In this document: positions 1 to 9,609 of the stretch, one piece after another
Position numbering within the stretch: position 1 is the stretch's first letter
Layout of the letters: every line of letters starts with the position of its first letter
Source: Pyropia yezoensis
Lineage: Eukaryota > Rhodophyta > Bangiophyceae > Bangiales > Bangiaceae
NCBI GenBank assembly: GCA_009829735.1
Contig: CM020618.1
Location: 27,380,894-27,444,893, forward strand
DNA length: 64,000 nucleotides
Direction: 5' to 3'
Made by a program: the position numbers and the translations under genes
Notes under the pieces: model-generated
What the model was told of the DNA's origin: nothing
Database searches by the model: none
What the model saw: the letters and a program-made list of their open reading frames with translations, nothing else

Positions 1-968
1 CGGCGTCGAGGTGGCCACATCATATGTGGTGAAGGGGGTGGTGGGTGAGGGGGGGGGGGGGCGACAAGGAGAGCAGCGCCAAGTCCGATGGAGAGGGGCG
101 GTGGCTGATTGGGCATGCAAGGGGACTCCGTTTCGGGACAGATGATCGGGGCCTAGGGCGTGCGGCTACGACTCGGGGTGCTCTCTCCGGAGGGCTATGG
201 TCCGCCTTAAATCGTGTCGCAATGGACACGCGGCGCACCGTCACCTTACTTAATCTGATACATGAAGTAAATCTCGTGAAGTCTCGACACAAATAGTCAG
301 CTCAGTACTGTCCGCCCGTCGGCACCGCGGTGAAGCTCGTGACTGCTCGCCGAGGGGGACACTCTTGGTGACCGCCTGATCGCTCGCGAGCAACTGTCCA
401 TGTTGGTAATACTGTATGTACAGCCATGCAGTCGTCAACCTCGAGATCATACAACAGCAACAGGCCAACAACCACGACCGCCCTGCTTGATCCAAAAGGG
501 GCAACTGAGGGGGGGGGAAGGGGGGGGAGCCTGACACCTCCTGGCAGCGTCCACGCCGAGCCGCCGTAGCGGCGCCCCCCGCCGCCTCGTCGCCGTGGGT
601 GCCACGGCCAACACCACACGCAGCAGGGCAGGTAGGTAGCCACGACGCTGCCGCGCCGCGCGGCGCGGCAACGGCGCACGCGCGCCAGGTCGGGGGACTG
701 AGCTCGTCTCCCCTCCCCCCCCGTTGCCGCCCTCTCCCCCTCTGCCTCTCTAGACCTCTTTAGGCCGCCGCCGTGGCGCCGCGCCGTGCCGCACCCCGTT
801 TTCCCCGTCGCCCCCGTGCCCAGCCTATTCCCGCCCCCGCCGCCCGCCCGCTGCCGGCCGGCTTGCCGTGCCGCCGTCCGCCTGCCCGAGCACCGCGGTC
901 GCCGGCGGCGGGCTGGCCCCGGACCGCGTTACGCTGGGCGCTGCCGGGCGTCGACTCTGTCAGCTCTC

Positions 969-1005
<37 letters not shown>

Positions 1006-1013
1006 GCGGTATT
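1..1013. other. Intergenic / 5' flank of the propeller gene
   Basis: I see no supported gene here. Open frames on both strands are short, Arg/Pro-rich and without family motifs. The left half is ordinary mixed sequence. From about 500 onward it becomes C/G-rich with runs such as the G tracts near 508-528 and the long C tract at 971-1003. The segment presumably holds the promoter and 5' UTR of the gene that starts at 1014, but no defined promoter element can be pointed to. Confidence 0.5.
971..1003. repeat. C33 homopolymer just upstream of a start codon
   Basis: An uninterrupted run of 33 C ends 10 nt before the ATG at 1014, so if transcribed it lies in the 5' UTR. Its length is likely to be unstable and poorly sequenced. 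It does not affect the downstream reading frame, because the start codon lies after it. Confidence 0.9.
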
Positions 1014-2869
1014 ATGACGCCGTCCCCACCCGGCCACATGCGGCGAGTGCTAGTCGCAGTCGCTGCAGCGGCGGTGACCGCCGCGGCTGCTGCCGCCGCC
1101 GCCGCCGCCGCGGCAACCCCCCCCCCCCCCTGGAAGGATGCGGCACTCCGCCGCGCCGCGTGTGGGGCCGGCTACCCCGGCGCGGTCACCCCCCCCGGCT
1201 ACTGTGCGTACTCGGCCGCGTCCGGGTTGGCGGGCCCACGGGGGATCGCGGTGGACACGGCCGGGGACCTGCTCGTCGTGGAGCGGTTCCGCCCCCACAA
1301 GGGCCGCATCCGCTCCTACCACCTGCCCCCCTGGGCGGTGCGGACGGGCCTGCCCGGCCGCCTCCGCGCGGTGACGCTCGTGCCGGCTGACGAGGAGGTG
1401 AACCTCAACCACGGGGTGGCGGTGCGGGGTGGCTTCCTCTACGCCAGCAACGACACGAGCGTCTTTCGGTGGCCCTACCGGGCGGGCCAGCGGCGGTGGA
1501 TTGGGAATGGCCCCCGGCAGGTGGTCATTGACGGCATGCCGGGGGGGGTCGTCCTCCGTCACTATACGCGGACGCTGAAGTTCAACGCCGCGGGGGACCT
1601 CTTCCTGTCGATTGGCAGCCGAGAAACGGACGGCGTCGACGGCACCCCGTGGCGGAGTATGGTCAAGCGGTATCCCGCGGCGGTGGTGGCGTCGTGGTCA
1701 AAGCCGCGCGCGGCGCCGCTGCACTGGCAGCGGGGCGAGACGTGGGCGCTCGGCCTCCGCAACGAGGTGGGCCTCGCATTTGACGCCAAGGGCGTGCTGT
1801 GGGGGGTGGAAAACGGGAACAACCTGGTGCGGGATGACCGCCTGGGGGGGGACATTACGGACGACAATCCTTGTACGTTGCGGGGCGGGGGGGGAGGAGA
1901 GGAGCAACGGCCGGGTGGGATGCTGGCGGCCGCTACTGGGGAGTACGGCCCACTGCCACCCGAAAGCGTCGTGGCGTTGACTGTGGGGTTGCGGCGTTAA
2001 CTGTGGGGTTACGGCGGGAGCTGGCTGTACACAGTGGCTGATAGCGGCCGCCGTGGCGCTCGTGGCCCCCACACCCGAGACCATCCCGACTAACGGCTGC
2101 GTGTCGCATGCGGCGCCTCGCGCTTTGGGACACCCTCTGGCCCTCCCTCTGTTCCTGTGCCACGCCTTTTTCTCCCCGCTGCCGCTGGTCCCACTTGTCT
2201 ATCACCCCCCCCATCCCCAATCCCCCCCCTGCAGGCGAGGAAATCAACCGCTTGGACAAGCCAGGGGGTTTCTTTGGGTACCCTTACTGCTGGTCTGAAC
2301 ACACACTCCCCGCCCCCCGCAAGTCGGTGCCCGGCCGGCAGCATGCGTGGCTGCCCTTCACCGCCCCCGCCCGCCCAGGAGCTCCCCGCAAGAAGTTCCG
2401 GGGCATCCCCATCACCAACGCGTTTTGCCGAAACCGGGCACGGGTGGTGCCCCCCGCCGCGTGCTTGCCCGCCCACTGGGCGCCGCTGGGCATGGCGTTC
2501 CAGCCGCCGCCCCCGCCGGCGGGCCCGGCCGGTGTTGCCGAGGCGCGGCGGCGGCGGTACGCCTTCCCCGCGTCTGGGTCGGGCGACGCGATCGTGTTGA
2601 GCCACGGGAGCTTTAGCCGGGACCCCGCCGTCGGCTACGCCGTCGGCCGCGTGCGCTACACCAACGGCGCGCCCGTGACGGGCCAGCGCGGAGACTTGAG
2701 CGTCGCCGTAACCCCAGAGGTGCTGTTTGGGAGTGCCACTGCCGAGGACGGGGACGTGACGTTTGCCAATGGCTTCCGGCCGCTGGACGGGCTGTTTTGG
2801 ACCGACGGGAGCTTTGCGTTCACGGGTGACAAGACGGGGGAGATTGTGTTGCTGCGCTACTACTGGTAA
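1014..2869 (+). CDS. Secreted glucose/sorbosone dehydrogenase-like beta-propeller protein (2 exons)
   Basis: Exons are 1014-1872 and 2235-2869 (497 aa). The 362-nt intron runs GTACGT...TGCAG in phase 1 and joins GDITDDNP to CEEINRL with the frame kept. The first ~35 residues are an Arg pair followed by an Ala/Val-rich hydrophobic run, which reads as a signal peptide. The body shows six-bladed propeller signatures of the soluble quinoprotein sugar dehydrogenase family in order: GIAVDTAGDLLVVE, FNAAGDLFLSIGS, GLRNEVGLAFD, GVLWGVENG, GGDITDDNP, EEINRL, FFGYPYCW, and a closing FTGDKTGEIVLLRYYW strand. Family members oxidise sugars with PQQ or another quinone; the substrate and cofactor here are inference. 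An Arg/Pro/Ala-rich insertion (about residues 340-410) is lineage-specific padding. The start was chosen because the upstream frame is low complexity and the leader follows directly; the Met at 1038 is an alternative. It is convergent with the S7 gene. Confidence 0.8.
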
Positions 2870-3289
2870 GATGGCGGGAGTTGGACGGGGGAGGGGGTGG
2901 CTTAGCAGCAGGGGGAAAGCCCTTCTTTAGAATTGTGCCACCCTGTCCATCCACTGGTCCGGGCGTCCGGTGCCGCCGATTCCTCAACCACCCACAGCAT
3001 GCCGCGACGACAGGCGCGGGACGGCGCGTGTGCTTGGCCCATGCAGCCCGTCGGGATCGGGAGATTCCAATCCATCGTCGCTTTGGTGCGGCGGCTCGAC
3101 CGTGGCCGCTGTCACCAGCACGGGCAAAGAAGCCGACGACGACCCAGCAGGGGGCCACCAATGAGCAAAAAGCAAATCACGCGATAACCGTCCCTATCCC
3201 CCCCCCCCCCCCCCCCCCCCCTTCCCGAACTGCACGTCTCCCCCGCGGCGCGCGAGGCAGAGACGCGTTCTCTCCCCCCATATCCTGCG
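2870..3289. other. Convergent intergenic region
   Basis: This lies between two 3' ends (the + strand propeller gene and the - strand S7 gene). It contains a C24 run at 3198-3221 and no reading frame with recognisable motifs. It probably holds both 3' UTRs; no clear polyadenylation signal is seen. Confidence 0.5.
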
Positions 3290-4685
3290 TCATGCCTTGC
3301 GAAAGTACACATACGCCTTGTTGGCTTCGGCCGACCGGTGCATGTCGTCCCGCCGCGTGCGGGTGCGGCCAGTCTTATTGGACAGGTCCACCAGCTCCCC
3401 CGCCAGCCGCAGGCCCGCCCCATGCTCCTTCCGCAACCGGAATGAGTCACTGTGTAGGGCGCCGCACGGAAATATAAAAAAGAACCCATGGAAGAAGAGG
3501 AGGAAAGCGGGGGACGGCGGACGCAGGGATCACAAACGATGGGGGGTGTGCGGTACGGCAGGATGAAAACCAACAAGAAGTGTCAGCGACCGTAGGCAAC
3601 GGCGATACCAACGTCAGTACGAGCGTGCCCCACGGGGTCACCCGAGTAGGTCCACGAGAGGGGGCCCACGGCAATGGTGCGACCAGACCTCTCCCCCTCC
3701 CCCCCAACAACTCTAGGTGGGCGCACAGACAACCGGCAGCCCCTGCACTGGACGCCAACCCACTTCCGCGCAGGCCAGGGGTACACCCACGACATGGAGC
3801 GGCGAGACACATCCGCTACTCAACGGCCCTGCCGGTAGGCCCCCCCCCCCCCAGCACACATACTCCCTCCCATCGCACCCCCCCCTCCCACCCAACGCAC
3901 CGTAGCAGTCGTAATGCCAACGACTCTGCCCGTGCCGGCCTGCAGGGGACGGGCATCTGGATGGCCCGGCCGCCCGACTTCCACTTGATTGTCTCGACCA
4001 GCGGCTTGGCATTCTCCACCGCCGAGTGGATAAACTCAACAGGTCTGAGAAAGGGGGGAAGCGAAGGGGAGGCAGAATGGTTGTGGCCGGCGGCGGTGGC
4101 AGACGAATGCATTGCAGAAGGCAGCGGGGACAGGGGCACGGGGGAGGGTGAGATGGGGGGGAGTCGGGGGGCGGAGCGTGCGTGAGTGGGACGGTCCGGC
4201 GGACACAACGCATACCGCCGCGAGCCCCGCGGCACGCGCCCGAAAGAAGGGTACTGCGTCAATGGAAGGCGTCGGGCGGCAAACCCCACCCCGCCGGCGT
4301 CGCGGCCTCGCGTTCAAGGCGCGACTCCCGCAGGTCGTCGCCAGCCGCAGCCGCCAGGCCCGGGCGCCACCGCCAAGAGGAGAGTGGTAGCAAGGGGGGA
4401 AGCTCGCGAGGTGACCAACGTCCCCTATCGCCCGCTTGCCTTCCGCTCGGTGAAGAGCCGCGTGCGCAGATAACAAACAAACGAAGAAATATCAGACCAG
4501 GCAGGAAAGGAGCCGCCCCGGTCACCACCCGAAAGACCCCCCCCCACGTACCTCTCCACCCCGTGACGACGACGAAGCTCCACCACCGCCTCTTCAATAA
4601 TGGCCATGGATTTGGTCTTCTCCCCGTGCCGCATGAACATGCACGCCATGCGCGCCAGCAGGGGGTCCCGTACCAAGATGGACAT
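3290..4685 (-). CDS. rps7: Organellar-type ribosomal protein uS7, nuclear gene (3 exons)
   Basis: Three exons on the minus strand, 4685-4552, 4044-3901 and 3449-3290, give 145 aa. Donors are AG|GTACGT and CG|GTGCGT; acceptors are TTCTCAG and ACACAG. The phases match at both joins. Exon 1 carries DPLLARMACMFMRHGEKTKS, the S7 helix-1 signature. Exon 2 has FIHSAVENAKPLVETIK, GGRAIQMPVP and the ESLALRLL helix. Exon 3 has LRLAGELVDLSNKTG and the family-closing RRDDMHRSAEANKAYVYF. The middle helix matches bacterial S7 in length only when the exons are joined this way, which supports the model. S7 binds the 3' major domain of small-subunit rRNA and nucleates the 30S head. The bacterial-type sequence implies an organellar ribosome, most likely mitochondrial, since red algal plastids usually keep rps7. 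The start has a strong context (GCCGCCATG) and an in-frame stop 18 nt upstream, so there is no classical presequence. It is divergent from NUP107. Confidence 0.88.
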
Positions 4686-5253
4686 GGCGGCCGGAATGGC
4701 TCAGAGAGAAGAGCAGAGCAGACGAAAAGGAGGGAGTGCCAATGACACAGCGCGGGGCGTAGCAACGGGGACAACCCCGTCCCCGCCGCGACGACGCGGG
4801 TATGGTGGTGTGCGCTCAACGAGCTTGGCGTGCGGGAGAGGAGGCTCTCTCTGCGGCGGTGGTGGTCTCGACCGCCCTCGGAGGCGGAAAATTGATCCGC
4901 TTAAGATGCGCTAACAGATTCCAAGTACGACTTCAAGCGGAAAGCACGAAAGTGGCGCCCCCAAGTCAATATATTTCAAGCAGTTTCTCACCCGCGATCG
5001 GCGTCGCGCTCGCCTTAGGGCGCGCGCCTGTGCGTCACGTCCATCCCCACCATCGCCTAGCCCTGCCACCCCCCCCCCTCGTTCCACCCCCTGCCCCCTC
5101 CCCCCACCCCCAGCCGTTCTCTGCTCACGAGCTGTCACCCTCGCCGCACTTATCCCCATCAACCCCTCCCGTGTTTTTCTCTATTTTTTGTGCGCGTTGG
5201 CCGACTTGCTCACCTCACACGCCTCGCCCTCTTGCTCCCCCCCGCCGACCGTT
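4686..5253. other. Divergent promoter region between S7 and NUP107
   Basis: 568 nt separate two start codons that face away from each other. The centre (about 4880-5000) is the least GC-rich stretch of the neighbourhood and the right part is a C-rich pyrimidine tract (5065-5165). It presumably carries both promoters, possibly shared. No TATA box or initiator can be assigned with confidence. Confidence 0.5.
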
Positions 5254-5559
5254 ATGGCTTCGACGACGCCCCTGCGGCCACCGCGGGGGCGCCACGCGGC
5301 CCATCCCCTCCACGCCCTCCCGCCGTCCCCCTTTACTCCCCGTCTAACCCGTGCACGCACCGCCGCGGCCGCTGCGGGAGGAGGGAGTGGCGGTGGCGGT
5401 GGGGATGGGGGGGGTGGCGGCGGTGGCGGGGGGTGGGTCGGGGGCGGGGGTGCTGGGGGTGCCGCGTTCCCCCCCGCCACTGGCGGCGGCTTGCCACTGG
5501 TCACCCCCCAGGCGACCGCGCGGCGAATGTTTGACTTTCCCGCCCCCGCGTCGGCCGAC

Positions 5560-5601
<42 letters not shown>

Positions 5602-8600
5602 GGCGGTGGCGGCACGGGGGCCGACGCCCCTCCCACGCGGGTGAGCCTGGGCGCCGGCGGCGCGGCGCTGCTGCTGCCCGTTCCGGGTGACGCTGCGGAC
5701 TTTTTGGCGGGGGGCGGCGAGGAGGCGCTGCGGGTGGCCGCGCGGGATATCCTTGCCGCGGCCACTGCGAGCGTTGGTGGCGGCGGCGGTGGTGGCGGCG
5801 ACGGCGGTGAAGAGGGGGGAGGAGGGGGGGGGGGTGAGGGAGAAGGGGACGGGGTGGGCCCCGACGACGACCACGTCCTTGCGGCGGTCGGTTTTGGCCG
5901 GGAAATGGCGGTTGCCGTCGAGGCGGCGGCGGGGGTGGCGGTCTCGTTTGCGCGCGACCGGCAGCTCCACCCGTTTGTGCGGTACGTTGAACCCGTTCCG
6001 ATGGGGTGGGCACGGGTGGGGGTGGTAGGCGAGAGCGGAGGAGGCGGGGTGCGGGAAGGGGCTGCTGCGTTGCCTGTCGACACTCAGGCCTTGCTTGCCG
6101 TTTGAGATAGGGGAAGGGGAGGGAGGGGAGGAGGGGAGCGGCGCAGTGCTGCGTGTCGTTGCGCATTCCCTGCCCGTCGTGCGAGGCAGGAGAGTGGACG
6201 CTGGTAGTGGGGGGGGGGGTATGATTGGTAGCGACCGCCTTGGGGAAGAGGAGGTCGCGCCCTGCCGGCCCCCGCTTTCTACGCCTGCCCCGTTGACATT
6301 GCGCCCCGCGCGGTTCTAACTGGGAAACCCTACTCGTGGCGCTGCGGGGACGTCTCGTTTGTTTTGGTGCTCCCTATGCTCATCGTGCCCCCCCGTTTTA
6401 CCGTACCATTCCCCACAGCTCCCGCGTCGCGGCCGTCGCGGACCGTCTTAACCTGGAGCACTCCCTGTGGCACCTGCTCACCCACACTTTCCCTCCCCCG
6501 CCCTCGGCCCCGTCGCCCGGGGATACCCCATCGGAGCGCTTTGCGCCCGGCGGCGGGGGCGGGGCCCCTTCCCCGCCCTACGGCGCTACCGCAAAGGATG
6601 GCGGGGTGGCGGCTGGCACCCCCACCCTCCTCACCGCCCGCCGCACGCTCGCGGCGGTCGAGGCGGCAGCAGCGGCGCGGCTGGCCGCCGCCCCCCCCGC
6701 CGTTGCGGCGCTGGCGCCGCTCGACGACCCGGCTTACCCCGCCGCGTACACCGCCGCGGCCGCCGGCACCGCGCCAACGCTCGACACCCCCCGGTCAGGC
6801 GAGGAGGCGGCGGCGGCGGGGCGGCTGGCGCTGGCTGCTCTCCAGGCGGTGCGGGCAGGGGATGTGGCCGCCGCCGCCGCGGCCGCGCGGTCAGTGGGGG
6901 GGGCGGCGGGGGTGGCCGCCGCGCTGCTCTTGGGCGGCGTGGGGGGAGGCGTCGTTGCCACCAACGGCGCGCCTGGCGGCGCCCGCGCGTCGTGGCTGCG
7001 CGTCGCCCGCAAGGTGGCCGCTGACGGCGGTGGTGGCGTGGGGCCGTTGGAGCGTGCCCTCCTGGGCGTGCTGGCTGGCTCACCGGCGCCCGCCGTGGCG
7101 GTGCTGTCAGACTTTGAGGACCTGGTGTGGGCGCGCCTGTCGGCGGCGGTCGTGACGGCACTGCCGCGGAGGGGTGACATGAGCGGCCGCACCCTCCGTG
7201 GGGCGCTCCGCGCGGCCGCCCTTGGCGCCGTTGATGGCGCGGTGCCGCTGACAGGTGACGGCCTCCGCGGCGTGCCTGGTCGTGGGGGGGGGGTGGGCGG
7301 CCTCGGCAGACCGGGCAGCCGCGGGGGTGGGGGCGGCGGCGGCGGCGTGGCCGCCCGCACAGGCGGTGCTGCCGCTGCTGCCCTCCGCCGCATCTGGTGC
7401 GTGGCGGCGCTTGGCGGCGACGGCTCCGTCCTGCGCCCCCTCGACGTGGTGGACCTCTACGCTGCGACCGCCGACCTTGCCGGTACCGCGTCGGCCGACG
7501 GCGGCGAGTGGGCCGCTCGCACCGCCGCGGCGGTGGCGGTGTTTGGCCGCCTCGCCGGCCTCGTGGCCGCCGCCGACGTTGCGACCGAGTATGACGATGC
7601 CCTCGAGGGGTACGTCCGGTTGCTCACCACCGCCGCCTCGCGGGGGCTGGGGGGCGGGGCGGGGGGGATCCCGGCAGCCCCGTCGACCGCACTGGTGACG
7701 GCCGGCGGCGGCGGCGGGCGGCGGCCGACGCCCGCCGCGGCTCGCCCCCCCTGGGACGTGATTGTCCGGTGGGCGACGCAGCTGCTGGCCCCCCCCCGGG
7801 TTGTGGCCGCCCTTTCGGCGGCCCTCTTGGCCGCCACCGCCGCGGACAGGGCGGTGGGGGTGCCACCCGGGGCGGCGCCGTCGACCGCCGCCCGGCGGGC
7901 GGTGCTGACCAAGGCGGGCGCATATCTGGCCTCCCGCCCTGGGGGGGGTGGCCTTCTCCGCGCCGCCGCCACCGGCGCCGTGTCGTCAGTGCTGCCTGTT
8001 GCGGCGGGGGGCACTGGCGGCGGCGGCGGCGGCGGGGCCGACCCCGTCGCCGCCCTGACGCTCCTGACGCTCCCAGGTTATGAGCAGCCCGCCGCGGCCG
8101 TGACTGCGGCCGCCGCGCTTGCGCGCACCGCCTTCCTCACCCCTGACGAGCGGGAGGCGGCGCGGGCGGCGGTGGCGGCGATCGAGCCGCCCCTGCTCGC
8201 CGCCGTTGCCGCTGCCGACGCGCCCGCCGACGGCATGGCCACAGCAGCGGCGGCGGCGGCGGCCGCCGCCGCCGCCGAGCTCACCGACTGGCGCGCCTAC
8301 TACGCCGCGCTGGCCGCGACGGACGTGTACACGAGCCGCTATCACACCCGCCGCCCGCCGCCGCCCGATGCGGCCACGCGGGCGGCGGCCTCTGCCGGTG
8401 TGGGGGGCGGCGGCCGGGGCAGCTGGGCTCCGGGCGGCGACGGCGGTGCAGCCGCCACCGCTGCGGTCGTGGACGCGTACGTGGGCGCCCTCCGCGCGTA
8501 CGATGACGCGGTGGGTGCGGCGCGCGCCGATGCGGTCGCCGCCATCACCGCCGTCCTGTGTCCGCCTGACGGGCGGTGGATGCGCCACGCGGTCGACGGC

Positions 8601-9008
8601 GATGGGGACGGCGACGACGACGGCGACAGCGACGGCGACGGCGGCGCCGGCAACGGTGGCGCCGGCGGCGCTGGCAACGGCACTGGCGCGGCCGACGGCG
8701 GCGCTGCCGCGGCGGCCGCCGCCCGCCGGTCATCCCAGCTTGCCGCCGTCCGGGCGGCGGTGGTGCCCGCCCTGGCCACCCGCCTGGCCGCCCTGCACGC
8801 GGACGCTGCCGACGCGGCGGCGGCGCTGGGCGTTGCGGCCGTCGTGGCCGACGGGCGGTGGCGACTGTGGGAGGACTTTCCCCGGGGGGGCGTCGCCGCG
8901 TTTGTGCGCGGCCTGGCGGGGGTGGCGGTGGAGCGCCTGGGGGGGGTACCCACCGCCGCCGCCGGGGGGGTGCGCTACGCGGGCACTGTGTTTGAGGAGC
9001 GGGATTGA
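5254..9008 (+). CDS. NUP107: Nucleoporin Nup107/Nup84 homologue (2 exons)
   Basis: Exons are 5254-5981 and 6419-9008 (1105 aa). The 437-nt intron (GTACGT...CCACAG) joins HPFVR to SRVAAVADRLNLEHSLWHLL in frame. Nup107 is a scaffold helical-repeat subunit of the Y-complex of the nuclear pore. Family landmarks appear in order. There is an SR-x-LW-x-L helix after the splice. LAALQAVRAGDVAAAAAAAR matches the 'lvRaG..eeA' helix. LERALLGVLAGSPAPAVAVL followed by SDFEDLVWARL matches the diagnostic 'yE.a.yg.L.gd...vlp...weD.lWa.l' block. Near the C-terminus, ITAVLCPPDGRWM, RLAALHADAADAAAALG, VVADGRWRLWEDF and AFVRGLAGVAVERL match the tail. Residues 45-140 and several loops are Gly/Ala expansions. Human-type Nup107 is about 925 aa, so the excess is mostly padding. 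The start is the Met in good context (GTTATGG); an upstream GTG-initiated extension was not used. Confidence 0.75.
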
Positions 9009-9027
9009 GTTTGAGGAGCGGGATTGA
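8990..9027. repeat. 19-bp tandem duplication across the NUP107 stop codon
   Basis: Two exact 19-nt units (8990-9008 and 9009-9027), each starting GTTTGAGGAGC and ending in a TGA. The first copy encodes the last residues and stop of NUP107 and the second lies in the 3' UTR. The duplication leaves the protein end unchanged. Confidence 0.85.
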
Positions 9028-9609
9028 GTTTGGGGGGGGGGGGGGGGGGAGTGAGTTGGGAGGGGATGCGGGCTAGTGTGGGAGGGTGCGTATTTTGAAA
9101 GGGCGGGGGGGGGGACGGGGGGGGAGGCGCGGGCGAAGGGGGAGGCTTGGTGGGTTTGGTCGAGAGTCTGGACGGACGGCGTCGGTACCGTCGGCTCGTG
9201 CCATGACTGCCCGACGGCAGAGCGGCGGGAGTGGTCTCGCCGCCACGGCGCTAGGCCCAAGAGCGGCCATCGGTGAAGAAGGGCTGTTCTTGATCGCACC
9301 CGCGAACCAAACGTCAACCGCTGGACCCCGTCTGGCTACGTCTATCCCCCGCTACTCCTATGCATGTATGTATGTCTGTACAGTACCACCCGTGTCGGTG
9401 CCGTCGTCGGCCAACCCTCCTAGAGGGGAGGGCCCTCTGCCACCCCTACCCCCACAGTCCCCTCCCTCCCCAGCCCGTGCCCCCCCCCAACTGGTCTTTG
9501 CCCTTGGGCGGCTGTCGCCACCCCCCCCTCACATCCACCTGCCCCCGACCCATTCCAGGATCACCCCCCCCAACCCCCCCTCCCGCACCCCCCCACGAGA
9601 GAGAGACCT
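9028..9609. other. Convergent intergenic region with G and C tracts
   Basis: This separates the 3' ends of NUP107 (+) and the carotenoid oxygenase (-). It has G runs near 9032-9050 and 9106-9123 and C-rich stretches at 9430-9600. I see no supported gene. Confidence 0.5.

Noticed and set aside
5501..6166. Long minus-strand Pro/Arg frames opposite NUP107 and similar ones opposite every GC-rich gene
   Set aside because: Shadows of Gly/Ala-rich coding sequence; no motifs, and the opposite strand has family signatures and spliced frames.
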